Counted from the stretch's first letter, positions 1 through 10,396 are shown. The stretch is DNA of 15,273 nt from Funneliformis mosseae (GCA_910592005.1 CAJVPP010002329.1:1-15273), one strand, 5' to 3'. Numbers and translations are program-made. Notes: generated from the sequence alone by a model not told the origin.

Positions 1-229
1 ATTATTTTACGTATTTTTATTATTCTCAATATATTTATTTTACTTATATTTTATTTTACTAAATTAGTTAGTTTATAATATAGTAATTAATTAGCTATGA
101 CAAAAGAAATTTTGTATAAATAAATAGACTTTTTGCTTATATTATAAATTAACTTTCTTGCAAATATGAATTTTAATATTAATAAAGAAATTATTTAAAA
201 CTTATATCTTTCTGCCTTTTTATGTCTTT
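1..229. other. A+T-rich non-coding flank
   Basis: This stretch lies beyond the recognisable C-terminal end of the minus-strand Tigger relic. It could hold that element's 3' untranslated end, but I see no terminal repeat or coding pattern. No RNA gene was recognised. Confidence 0.4.
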
Positions 230-1440
230 ATATAGTCTGATATGATCCCTATACATTATTTATAATTGAGTTCATCATCAGAAATTCTTTAACTAAATTA
301 TTCATAATCTTATCTTTCAAGTCTTCATACTTGATAAATTTGTTAAGTCTAACGCGTAAGTTTGGTAAAGTTAAAAGTTAGGCAGATTCTAACGTTCTGA
401 CTGCAGTAAGCTGTAGTTAGAAATTTTGAGTGAAGACTTGATTACATGATTAATTCAAGTTGAAAAATTCTATAGTGACAGTGTGTAATGGTATTTGAGA
501 GGAGAGATTGAATGTTAATATTAGTCAGGCAAGTGGTTTCATAAAAAGTGTGTATCAGAGCATTGTTCACAAGAAAGATAATTTTCTGATTTTGTTTTCT
601 CATTTTTGTATTGAGTTTTTTTATGTAATCATTTCAGATTAAAACCTGCATCCAACTTTTTTGATTCTAATAGTATTAACTGAAGCGTTATTTTATCAAT
701 ATTCTTGATAACCCTAAAATTTTCATACTTATGTATGAACAAAAGTGTCAGCTTTTCACTTTCTGTTACGTTATATGTAAGTAGGATTATTACACATTCT
801 TTGATTATTTCTTTCTTGATGTTTGTTTATTGGATATCATTCGACATAATTTCATCTTCTAAAACAGTCCTATTTCATCACAATTGAATATATCTTTAGG
901 ACTATATTCTTTTAATAATTACTAAAGATTTTCTCTTATTATTTCAAGATCTTTGAGCAGCGTACTCGTGGTTTTCCTGTGTATATAATACTGTTTAAGA
1001 TTGCATTATTTTTTAAACTTATTCACCTAATCACTAGACCCTTTAAACTTATCTTCCTTTAATAAAAAAGTAAAACTCAAGGCTTTTGTTGAAAGAATAT
1101 TATCAGTAATAATGAGGCTAGCTTTGAGTGCGTTATCTACTCATATTACTAACGCTTCTTCAATGAGAAGGAATAGAGTTTTCTTATTATATTTCAAATT
1201 GGCTTGGTATGAATTAGTATTCACAGAAAGTCAATGGTCTTTCTCTTTTAAAATATCACTTACCATGCCTTCACTAACGTTATATTCATTAGCTAAGTCT
1301 TTTTGTTTTAAAAAAAGGTGATGATATTTTTTCAAACAAAGTTCTTTTTTGTGCAGCTATAAGAGACTTTTTTTTTTAAAAAGTTCATCTTGTTTGTTAG
1401 TAGATTGATTAAGTTATTTCTTTGAGTTTACTTTTGACAT
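230..1440 (-). pseudogene. Tigger/pogo (CENP-B-like) transposase relic
   Basis: Reading the minus strand from ATG at 1440-1438 gives MSKVNSKK then a stop, with further stops and frameshifts throughout. A helix-turn-helix segment follows near 1320-1250 (HHLFLKQKDLANEYNVSEGM), typical of the N-terminal DNA-binding domain of Tigger/CENP-B proteins. Near 890-862 the strand reads IFNCDEIGLF, the usual first-aspartate block of the DDE-superfamily-1 nuclease. Near 600-541 it reads KIIFLVNNALIHTF, where the family normally has VDNA, so the second catalytic Asp is Asn (codon at 567-565, a G-to-A change). The third acidic residue cannot be placed. A degraded tail reading ISDDELN appears near 250, as in Tigger C-termini. 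Such enzymes cut and paste their own DNA at TA sites. This copy is dead. The plus-strand open frames at 705-887 and 1112-1321 are antisense shadows of it. Confidence 0.85.
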
Positions 1441-1733
1441 TATTGGTATTATGCAAAGAAAAAAAATGCGTAAAAATAAAATATGTAAAAAAAAAAATGA
1501 AATACAAAACATAATGCATAATATAAATATTTATTCATTTTTTAATTTTATTTAAAAACTAGGTACAAAGAACTACAAATTTTATATACATAAATCTAAT
1601 AAAATTTCATTGTATCAAAAAAAAATTTGTTATAGAGAAAATTCGTTATAAAGAGAATCATTTTATATATAAATTTTTCTGACTTTAATTCATTAAACAT
1701 AGTATAAATTTTTAATTACTAAATTCAATATAG
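1441..1733. other. A+T-rich spacer upstream of two elements
   Basis: This is non-coding DNA between the start of the minus-strand Tigger relic and the presumed hAT terminus. Apart from the 16-bp subrepeats at 1626-1657, I see only A/T homopolymer runs. It probably includes the Tigger 5' untranslated region and terminus. Confidence 0.5.
1626..1657 (-). repeat. Tandem 16-bp subrepeat, possible Tigger terminus
   Basis: Two adjacent near-identical 16-mers, TTTGTTATAGAGAAAA and TTCGTTATAAAGAGAA, lie about 190 bp upstream of the Tigger relic start. Terminal inverted repeats of fungal Tigger/pogo elements are often built of TTCGTTATA-type subrepeats, so this may be that element's 5' end. The partner end was not found; it may lie before the window. 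Confidence 0.45.
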
Positions 1734-1753
1734 CAGTGCTGGGTTTTATACAT
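1734..1753 (+). repeat. Possible hAT 5' terminal repeat (CAGTGCTGGG...)
   Basis: The sequence CAGTGCTGGGTTTTATACAT begins about 250 bp upstream of the hAT transposase start. CAGTG-type ends are usual for hAT elements. I could not find the matching inverted copy or an 8-bp duplication downstream of 4570, so the call rests on resemblance and position only. Confidence 0.4.
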
Positions 1754-2935
1754 ATCTAATAGGATAAATTAGGCATTTATACATTTTGAGCAAGTAAAAT
1801 ACATTATTATCTGGCCCAATAGTTTGATTATATAAATCATGTGATTTTTGATAATCAGTAATGATTATAAAAAAAAACTTGGTCTGATTTTAATTTAAGT
1901 AATTGTCAATACTATTTAAAATGATCAGTGATCTTTAATCACTCTTCTAAATTTATTTTCTGCATTTTTTTTTTTGTTAAAAATGTCATGTATTAATAAT
2001 GACGGTTATCTAAAATATTATTTTACAAGCTATATTAAAATATTAGAAAATGAATCAAATAGCATATATAATAAAAAGTACAATGTATAGTGTGTAGAGA
2101 TAATCTTGGAGATAATGCACATATATTTACCAATAAAAAAGATCATGTCAAATGCCACTTAGAAAATTGTGATTTTTTTAAAGAAAAAATAGGAAAAAGA
2201 AAGGATATATGAGATTTTACATGAATCTGATAATTCAGATAATGAAATATTAGTCAAAAAATAACGTATTGATAAATATATTTTTAAAAATAAAATATAT
2301 TATTTTACTTTTGATTTTTAAATTAAATAAAATTATTGTAAAATAGATGCTGTTGATCTTACTAGTGATCTACTAGCTACACAATCACGAATTAAAACTG
2401 ATATAACAAGAATTTCAAAAAAAATCACAACAAACCTCATTTAATTCTTATGCAGCCTGAAATCTTACTAAATCTGAAATTCCTAAATTTAACAATCTTA
2501 TTTTAAATGTAACTGCATCAAATAGATTTTCTTTTTAATGAATAAATGATCCAGCTACAATTACATTATTCAAATGATTAAATCCTAAATTAAAACTACC
2601 TAATCAAAAACAATTAGCTAGTTTAATTCTTTCATTAGCAGTAACTGATTTAAATAATACTCATAAAAAAAAATTATGGCAAATGAAAATCAAGATGGTA
2701 TTATTTTAGTTTTTGATGGTTGGAAAAATATAATTAATCAAGAGTTACTTGGATCAATATTTATTTTGCCTTTAGGTGAAATTTTAGTTTAAAAAGTATA
2801 TAATATTAGTGAAGAGCATGGTAGAGCTATTGATATAATACCTCATATAGAAAATATGTTAAATGAACTAAAATAGGATAATATTAAAGTTACAGCTATA
2901 ATTAATGATAATGCAGCTGGTTATGCATGTGTCCG

Positions 2936-2989
2936 GTAATTATTTTTTATTTATATTATTTAATAAACTAATAATATATTTTTTTAAAG
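2936..2989 (+). other. Intron 1 of the hAT relic
   Basis: A GTAAT donor and TTTTTTTAAAG acceptor bound 54 bp. Removing it joins YACVR to QQLCLKYTN in one frame (phase 2), as expected across this part of hAT proteins. The open frame reported over 2905-3117 runs through this intron and is not a gene. Confidence 0.8.
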
Positions 2990-3290
2990 TCAGCAATTAT
3001 GTCTTAAATATACAAATATTATTTGGTTTCTATGCTTTGCATATCAGTGTAATCTTGCTGTTAGAGAAATATTCAAAGAATCAAATATATTTGCTCAAAC
3101 TTCAACTAATGCAGTAAAGGTTTTTTTATATTTTAATCAACCAAATAATACATATTTTATCAGTAAACTATGAACTATTCAAAAAGAAATATATGGTATA
3201 TATATTTTTATTATAAAATTAGGAGATACAAGATGGAACTCATATTATGATTATTTTAAGAGTTTATTAAAAACAAAGCGGGCTTTACAA

Positions 3291-3356
3291 GTAAGTTTAT
3301 TTACAAAATAATTTTATTAATGTATTATAATTTTTTAATATACATTTTTTTTATAG
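3291..3356 (+). other. Intron 2 of the hAT relic
   Basis: A consensus GTAAGT donor and TTTTTTTTATAG acceptor bound 66 bp. Removal joins KRALQ directly to NLVNQYSP (phase 0). Confidence 0.85.
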
Positions 3357-4051
3357 AATTTAGTTAATCAATATAGTCCGTCTATTTTAGATGAATGTAC
3401 TTCATAAAGACAAACTATAATTAAGGAATTATATTTGCCACAAAGTATTTGTAATATACTTTTTGATGAAACTTGGTGGTTAAATATTGCAGAATTAGCT
3501 ATGTTAATGAAGCCATATTGTGGTACTTTAGATCAAATGTAAGCTGATAAAACTAGATTATATGATGTAGCAATTTCTTTTAATTTTTTTATTAAATTTT
3601 GAGAGGATTATAGTGATTACGTTTTTGCTGAAGAAATGATTTTATGTTTACAAAAGCGATGGGAAAGTTGAGAGCAACCACTTTTATTACTTTTAATTTT
3701 ACTTCACCCTTCTTATCAAATGAAAATTTTTAACCCTAATTTGAAAAATATTAATTATGTTGTATTAGGTAATTTTTAGTATATTATTATAAAGCCTGGG
3801 AAAAAAAAATGCCAATTAAAATTTTGTCTGAATTTGAATTATATCAAAGTAAAAAATTTCTTTTTGATAACGAGACAATTGTTTAATTTAAAGATGATAT
3901 TCTGAATTTTTGGAATTTTGTTGCTTTAAATTCTAAAGAATTAGGCATAGTTGCTACAAGGATTTTTAGTATTACTATAAATTCAACATCTGTAGAGAGA
4001 TTATTTTCATTAATAGGATTTTTACATATATCTCAACATAATGTAATGAAG

Positions 4052-4126
4052 GTAAGAATTAATTATGTTTTATATTTAAGTTTAAAGTAAATAAACTGTA
4101 AACTTATAGAATGTTTTATAATTTAG
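4052..4126 (+). other. Intron 3 of the hAT relic
   Basis: A GTAAGA donor and ATTTAG acceptor bound 75 bp. Removal joins QHNVMK to YEKVLALSQIRTDI (phase 0), the usual continuation after the dimerisation signature. Confidence 0.85.
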
Positions 4127-5150
4127 TATGAAAAGGTCTTAGCATTATCTCAAATTCGAACTGATATCTATCAACAAGAGCATAAATTAAGAAGAAAATG
4201 TGATGAAAAAAAAACAACTGGTATTAATGTTTTTTCTATTAATGAAATAGAAAATCCAGAAACTTTGGATAATGAAATCAGAAATAATAAAACAAACCAA
4301 AATTTAGAAGATTTAGAATTAGAAGAAGGATATATTACTATAAAACAAGACTGGTAAAATAGATTATAGGAATGAAAAGAAATACTTAATAAAGAAGAGA
4401 ATGTTGAAAGAGAAAATATAAATATTCAAAAAAATGGAGGAATAGGTAAAGAATTATTAGTAGATTATACTCATCTAGTAATAGACATTGCAGCTAAATG
4501 GGATTTACGTGATATATTCATTTGTGAATTAAAAATACTATCTTTTATTAATCATGAATCTAATAAATAATAATGTAATAAATGTTAATATAAACTTTTA
4601 ATAAATTTGATTAACTATTTATTCGTCTATTAATTAAATTATAATTTTATAATTTATTTTTATTAACGTTAACAAAGTTAAAAAAAATTAAAAAAGTTGC
4701 GTCTTATTTGGTTTTTTTATATATTGTATCGATAATGTCAATTTTGAAAGCGCAAGACAAATCTTTTAATATCACTATTGCTAGCTATTAATAGATTAAT
4801 AAAAATAATTATCGTACTAATATTCTAATATCTGCTTAAAAAACACATGATTCATAATTTTTATGACCTGATACATTTATTAACGCTTATCTGTTTAAAA
4901 TAAGCATATTTATATTCTTTTGATTTCACTATATAAATTATAAATGTAAATTGAAAAAAATAATAATAGTAAAATAATATAATAGATATATTGAATATAA
5001 GTAAAATAAATATCTTTATACATTATTCCTTATTTATATCAATTGCCTATAATAAATATCATGTCCATCTTTGTTCTATAACTTCATTTTTATATTTATC
5101 TAATCAGTAAGTTCCAGAATTACTCTTGGTAGTTTAATAATACCAGTTGT

Positions 5151-5187
5151 AATGGTAATTATTTGAGAAAAAAAAAGAATTACCATT
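5151..5187. repeat. 10-bp perfect inverted repeat
   Basis: AATGGTAATT at 5151-5160 is matched by AATTACCATT at 5178-5187 around a 17-nt, A-rich loop. It contains G and C pairs, so it stands out from the A+T background. Its role is unknown. Confidence 0.6.
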
Positions 5188-5221
5188 TTTATCAAAAAAC
5201 TTTTCATATAAAAAGTAAATT

Positions 5222-5504
5222 AGTATCGGTATATACAAAAATAAATTAATGTCTATTTCTCTGAATAATACTTACAGATATTCTCACATATAATGCATCT
5301 AATTATAAATGAAATAATAATTATAAAACATTTCTTTAAATATAATGTCAAAGAGCAACAAATGGAATTTAACTTCTAATACTAACCTACATATCTGATA
5401 AATACTAAGTTTGATGATGCTCTTTCCATATAATTCCTCAATAATACAAGTTATTCTCTTTCAAATAATCAGATTTTAAATTTTGTATTCAGTATCGGTA
5501 TATA
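5222..5504. repeat. Direct repeat pair AGTATCGGTATATA
   Basis: Identical 14-mers at 5222-5235 and 5491-5504 are both followed within a few bases by ATAAATTAA. A 14-bp identity containing CGG is unlikely by chance in this background. It could mark the ends of an old insertion or a dispersed repeat family. Confidence 0.55.
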
Positions 5505-6029
5505 ATAAATTAAGTAATTTTTTAATTTTTTATATTATCATTAACGTTAACATTAAAAAAACTTACTATGCCTTATCAAAACTCTTAAATTCAAACTCAC
5601 TACAATATATATAGTTTACAAAGTATTTTTACTTTTCAGTAATTGGTACATTTCATTTTCACTATAAAATAGCGACAAAAAATTTTGAACTTTTTGAAGG
5701 AATATTATTTTAAGGTTTAATTGCTACAAAATTTATTGTTCTATTTATTTTAAAAAACAACTTAAAAGTATACTATTTCTTAATAGTATAGGCATAGTTA
5801 ATTTGTTACATTCTTGTAAAAATGAAATAAAGTTATACTTTTTTTGCTTTTTTTTGTTTTTTACATTGGTTGATCATGCCAATCCCTTATTAAATAAAAA
5901 ATAAATCTCAATTTTTTAGAAACAAATCTTGTGTTTGTTAAAGTAAATTAATATATTTATTTATTTACCCAAAAAGGGGGTATAAAACTTATGTTTTAAT
6001 AAATACAATTGGATGATTATACAAACTGT

Positions 6030-7586
6030 ATTTTACCTTGTGTATAAAATGCCTAAAATGCTCAATAGCCAGTACTACCATATTCTAATGCAGCTTGAGT
6101 TTGATTCACATGATTATCAACAAAAGCTGCTAAAGGTTTATTTCTAATTTTAAAAAATTCCAAATCAGAAACAAAACTAAATAAAATAAAGTTAATTAAT
6201 AATTTAATTTAATGTTATACAATTCAATAATTAATTTAAAATTTCATTTATTGGTTTGCATTAAATTTAATAAAAAGAGCCATAATTTTAAAATTAAAAA
6301 CTGCTATTCAATTTTGAAATGTCTTTGCTAAATCACAAACTGCTTTAGAGAAGGGTCAGAAATGATGTAATTTCCTAAAGGAAGAAAGGGAATTCACCTA
6401 GAATAACATTACTATATGATTTCCTTATTTAAAAGTAATAAAAATGATAATAGAGAGGGAGAAGAAATCAAAATCCTTAAAATTAAAATAACGTAATTTC
6501 TGGCCTTCTCCTTTATTATCCAATTTTTCTTCTTCAATAAAAAATAGTATAATATATGAAATATAATCACTAAGCTAAAATATAAATCTAAACTTACTAC
6601 ATTAATTCATTTTTACTGGTAATAGTAATAAGATAATATTAGAATGAATTTTCTATTGAAATTTTTAAAAAGAGAGATAAAGAAGGATTAATAACAGCAT
6701 TTATAGAAAAATAGCTAATCCATCTTCTTTTTCTTGCTGAATTATAAATTAAACTACTTTTAATATTTGAAGTAATGGTATCAAGGAGTTGAAAAAAAGA
6801 AAAATCTATCTAACATTCTTCAACTAAATTCATAATATATGCAAACAATTGTTGTGTTTCATTTGTGACATAATTGGTGATAAATTTTTAAATATTTTGA
6901 TCATGTAACTAGCATTATCAGTAATAAGAAGTAATATATCATTAAAAGAAATTTGATATTTTAAGATAAAATTATTTGTGATATTATTATATTATTTGTT
7001 ATAATAATATATTCTGTAACAACTAATTTTATTTGATTTTAAAAGTAAAAATTACATTAACTGCTATCCTTTTACAAATATCAGTAGTTTCATACATATT
7101 TTTTCATTTTTTATAACACATTTAATTTTTTAATTTCTTGATTATAGACTTTTGGTAAAAATTTTTTATATAGTTAATTAGCACTTACAATTATTTCACC
7201 TAATAAAATTATAATAAATAATTAATAATAATAATAAAATAAAAAAATTAATAATCAATAATAAAACATATCATTTTTATAAAATTTATGAAAAAAAACC
7301 TTAATTTATTAACCTCTTCTAATAAAATATTAGCTGCAGTAAAGGTTTTAACTAATTTCAAATTAAGTTTGTCTCATTCAATAAATGTATGTTTAAAGGT
7401 TTCAAGTATAGATTGTTGTCGCAGTATATTATTTCTTTGTTTTATTAAAGTTTTGTAATTTTTATATTTATTTATTTTCAAATGTTAATTAACTTTTGAT
7501 TTATTTTTATGATCAATTGTTATATTGCAAAATTTACAAAATATAATAGTATCACTAACATAATAGTTATCTTTATAGTTTTGCAT
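6030..7586 (-). pseudogene. hAT-like transposase relic with CGGBP1-type zinc finger
   Basis: On the minus strand ATG at 7586-7584 starts MQNYKDNYYVSDTIIFCKFC, a C-x2-C finger followed by HLKINKY, where the last position is His in the family. A helical tract follows (RQQSILETFKHTFIEWDKL near 7420-7365, TFTAANILLEEVNKLR near 7350-7300). This resembles the N-terminus of zinc-finger hAT-derived proteins such as CGGBP1. Near 7100 the strand reads YETTDICKRIAVNVIF, the site of a DETTD-type first catalytic block with the first Asp lost. LLLITDNASYM (about 6933-6902) is the second acidic block, CLHIL near 6840 a degraded C-L-x-H-I-L motif, and SARKRRWISYF near 6730 a later conserved stretch. A final tract near 6165-6030 (AFVDNHVNQTQAALEYGSTG) is open but I cannot place it in the family. 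Stops and shifts abound, and intron boundaries are mostly unresolved (a GTAAGT donor lies near 6597). Its orientation is opposite to the neighbouring hAT relic and its sequence is unrelated. Confidence 0.75.
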
Positions 7587-9042
7587 AAAATTAACCCTTT
7601 TAATTGCTATTACAATTGTAAAAAAACAATGATGATTAATGATATTTTTCATAATTAGATTTATAATTATGATCAACTAATCATATTTATTGTAGAATAT
7701 GTGTATATATATTTTATGTAATTTTTTATAAAATATGTGACACATAACATATATAAAAAAAATCTTAAAATATACACATATATTCATGCTACATATTTCT
7801 GAATACCTTACTTTAGAATTAGAAATATTACCAGTTTAACTAATTTAGTTCAGTCTGATTTTTATCAGATTAAGGATAAAGTCAAACTGTAGACTAATTT
7901 GTAGACTGATTTGAAACTGAAGTCTAAACTAAAATTAAGATCAAAGTTTATATATATTAATAATATAATATTTTAATATTTCTGATTTAAAATTTTATTA
8001 TTCCTTAAACTATAAAGATTTGTAAGCAAATTTGCCTGCTTATTTACTATAAATTCTCTTTTGATTTACTTTTATGAAAAATTAAAATTTTTAAAAAATT
8101 AATTTTATAAATATATAATATTTTAGTAAATTTTATTTTTTAATTACATAATAAATAATTTAAGATTACTTATAAGCTAAAAATTTGTAATTTTTAAAAA
8201 AATTATAAATTAAAAATTTTATTATTGACCTTTGATCATTTTATTAATATTTACTTTTAGCAATATTAATTATAATAGAATATTATAAAATTTATCATGA
8301 AGAATAACTTAATTATTACAGTTTTATAATTTACTAAAAAATTTTATAACTTTTATTAATAGTAAAATGATTCAATTAGTTCGCAAACATATGAATTTTA
8401 AGAAAATTTTTAAAAAATTATTATAATAAATTTTTCAAAACTTAATTTTAAAAATTAAATTATTTAAAAATTCTTCTTAATAAACTTAAATTTCTTTTAA
8501 TAAAATTAATAAAATATATATTAAAATATATTTTTATATAATAAATATATTATTAACATTAATATTTTATTTTTTATTAAAAAATTAATACTTTTTTTTA
8601 TGTTTATAGACAAATTTATCTATTCTATAGTATAAGAGATAATAAAAAAATTTTTCTTTGTGATTTATTCAAAAACTTTATTCTCATCAAGCTTTAATCT
8701 GAAATAATTTTGTCTTATATTATTATGCGTTTCTATAATTTTAATTTTCTACTATTTTTTTTTTTAAAATCTAATGCTTTATATTAGAGGTTGATCTAAA
8801 CTAAAAATATGATCTAGTTACATTTGAATATATATAAAACTAAATCAAACTGATTAATTAAATTGAATTAAACTATTAGAATGATTTTGAATATCTGAAA
8901 TAAATCATATTTTTCATATTACTAAGCTTACTAATTATTAATACAGTTTATAAAAAGTCTTAAATTTTAAAATTAAATATAAAAAAAAGTAAATACAATT
9001 CTGCTGACAACCTTATATTCTTGAACAAAAACCACATTTTTA
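7587..9042. other. A+T-rich non-coding stretch
   Basis: I see no coding tract, RNA gene or element ends. From about 8080 to 8600 it is almost pure A/T. A degenerate simple repeat of AGTTTAACT/GTAGACT-type words occupies about 7830-7950, and a weaker similar patch with CTAAACT/AAACTGA words lies near 8785-8880. The part just before 9043 would hold the promoter of the following gene, but no specific element is identifiable. Confidence 0.5.
7832..7912. repeat. Degenerate simple repeat with inverted and tandem words
   Basis: CAGTTTAACT at 7832-7841 is nearly the inverse of AGTCAAACTG at 7880-7889. Two tandem 12-mers, GTAGACTAATTT and GTAGACTGATTT, occupy 7889-7912. The composition resembles a decayed version of the GACTCAA-rich element at 10405-11029, but no ends or target duplication are visible. 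Confidence 0.45.
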
Positions 9043-9774
9043 ATGACTCTAGATCAAAATAAGATTACTTATTAAAATACAAAAAAATTAAAGAAACGTA
9101 TGATATTTTAACTGAAATATTGTGAAAATGGATAAACTCTGAAAGAATTTAAACACCTAGTAAAAAATGATTTTACTAAATTTCAGATATATGAGAAATT
9201 TTTGGAGACAACTAAATACAACATATGCATAAGGCTTCTGATAATACTATTTAGAATATGAAATTATCAGTAATATTAGCTTAAGATACAATTGAAAATA
9301 TAGGGAATTTGTTTTCCATCTAGAATGAATACACGTAAGAGAAATCAAAGAAATAGTAGTTACCTAAAAGGTTTGAGTTTAATTGTTTATTTGCTTTAAT
9401 TTATTATTATTTTTTATTTTAATAACTTTTTATTAGGACTGATTATGCTATTTTAAATTTAATGCTTGTAGAATGCTTCTTTAAGAAGAATAAGACTCAA
9501 CTCATAGTATTCAGTATAGATATTAATGTCAAAAGTAGTGAAGTTAGAGAATTTGCAGACAACTTTTTTGCAATTGTCACATTATTTGTAATATAACATA
9601 ATGAATTACGTTTAGCTACAAATTATAGAAAGAGAAGAGATACTGCTCAAAGTGTTTAAAAGTTTTAAAAAAAAAGTGAAAAAACTTCTATTAAGTAAAG
9701 TACAATAGATTCACATTTATTCTAATTAGCAAGAATAGCTAAAATTCAAAAGATAAATAGAAATAACATGATAA
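9043..9774 (+). pseudogene. Unrecognised coding tract before the TnpB/Fanzor relic
   Basis: ATG at 9043 begins MTLDQNKITY. The same frame, with stops at possible Gln codons, continues into LKEFKHLVKNDFTKFQIYEK (from about 9139). After a shift near 9230 it reads HKASDNTI and IENIGNLFSI. A GT...AG intron fits at 9371-9436. Beyond it, a stop-free run of about 160 bp from 9437 includes TDYAILNLMLVECFFKKNKT and SSEVREFADNFFAIVTLFVI, then HNELRLATNYRKRRDTAQSV after one more stop. I do not recognise the family. The same strand, the same decay style and the lack of an intervening terminator suggest it is the N-terminal part of the following nuclease protein, but it could be a separate gene. The expected N-terminal helix-turn-helix of OrfB/TnpB proteins is not visible where the two tracts meet (about 9700-9775) and may be deleted. 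Confidence 0.5.
9371..9436 (+). other. Candidate intron in the upstream coding tract
   Basis: GTTTGA donor and TTTTTATTAG acceptor bound 66 bp. Removal joins LPK to RTDYAILN and links upstream and downstream open tracts in one frame. The donor is weaker than the GTAAG type seen in the hAT relic. Confidence 0.55.
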
Positions 9775-10216
9775 ACTTATAATCAGTGTCTTATTATGAT
9801 TGAAAAAGAAGGTATCAAATGAGAAAAAAAGGATTTATGAGCATTATATTTAAATGCTAAAAACTTTAATAATATTAAACTTAAATAGATCCTCAATACT
9901 CTTTATAATATTCATGATGAAGTAATGAATGATTTGCTTAAAAGATTTCTTTAATTTTACTACAAATTATAAAAATTTCAAAATGAAATTTCATTTCAAA
10001 AAGGATTCTTAACAGTCTATCATAGTCTTATCAAAATATTAGAGTAAATCTCATAGTGAATATTCATTCTTTTCTAAAAACAAATCATCAAAACCTCTTT
10101 TAAAAAAATTTGAATATAATAGCTATCTTATTATGAATTAGCTTGGTGAATATTATCTTTGTATATTTAGACCACTTGAAATACAGGCTAAAAACTAAGG
10201 TCCTATATTTTAAAAG

Positions 10217-10297
10217 GTTTTTATCTATTTTTTTTTATTATTTATATTATCTATTAAATCAAAACTTTAATTAATTTTATATTTAATAATTTAATAG
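10217..10297 (+). other. Intron just before RuvC-I of the nuclease relic
   Basis: AAAAG|GTTTTT and TTTAATAG|GAAGGA bound 81 bp. Removal joins GPIF-stop-K to EGSEVIFLD in a single frame, giving the continuous order expected in TnpB proteins. A spliceosomal intron shows that the gene was resident in a eukaryotic nucleus. Confidence 0.75.
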
Positions 10298-10396
10298 GAA
10301 GGATCAGAAGTGATTTTTTTAGATCTAAGTATACATACATTTATGATCAGTTATAATTTAAATAGAATGGTTATTGAATAGAACAAAAATGACATT

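Larger units (their letters stand above)
1983..4570 (+). pseudogene. hAT transposase relic with BED zinc finger
   Basis: Starting at ATG 1983, a continuous frame reads GYLKYYFTSYIKILE. After a one-base shift near 2080 comes a BED-type finger: Cys codons at 2084 and 2093, His at 2156, Cys at 2168 (C-x2-C...H-x3-C). The catalytic core follows: VFDGWKN (Asp codon 2715-2717), INDNAAGYA near 2905, CFAYQCNL where hAT proteins have His instead of Tyr, ETWWLNIAEL near 3468, and ADKTRLYDV near 3545. The C-terminal dimerisation signature NSTSVERLFSLIG is at 3980-4018. A charged tail ends at TAA 4568-4570. Three introns can be spliced precisely in frame. Stops at expected Gln or Trp positions (for example TAA, TAG and TGA around 4355-4377) and frameshifts, one in the A-run near 2670, make it non-functional. 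hAT transposases excise by hairpin formation and duplicate 8 bp. The family call is firm; subfamily is uncertain. Confidence 0.92.
4571..6020. other. A+T-rich non-coding stretch with short dispersed repeats
   Basis: No coding tract is recognised on either strand. It holds paired short repeats (AACGTTAA-type at about 4664 and 5542; AGTATCGGTATATA at 5222 and 5491), a 10-bp perfect inverted repeat at 5151-5187, and a CCC-AAAAA-GGG motif at 5968-5978. Near 5779-5796 a TACTATT/AATAGTA hairpin is visible. The first part probably includes the hAT 3' untranslated region; the last part may belong to the downstream minus-strand element. Confidence 0.5.

Noticed and set aside
705..1321. Two plus-strand open frames (60 and 69 aa)
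   Set aside because: They are antisense to the Tigger transposase relic, whose motifs are clear on the minus strand; the plus-strand products show no family features.
1927..1943. Small hairpin AGTGAT-CTTTA-ATCACT
   Set aside because: A 6-bp stem is expected by chance in DNA of this composition; no T-run or gene context gives it meaning.
2905..3117. 70-aa plus-strand open frame
   Set aside because: It runs through intron 1 of the hAT relic in the wrong frame; the spliced frame gives recognisable hAT sequence.
1983..4570. Alternative genetic code with UGA as Trp
   Set aside because: Many TGA stops fit Trp, but TGG is also used normally (FDGWKN, ETWW), and TAA and TAG stops are equally common at Gln positions, so decay explains them better.
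6446..6520. Inverted repeat GATAATAGAGAGGGAGAAG versus CCTTCTCCTTTATTATC
   Set aside because: The match needs gaps and mismatches, and it lies inside the second hAT-like relic; too weak to list as a feature.
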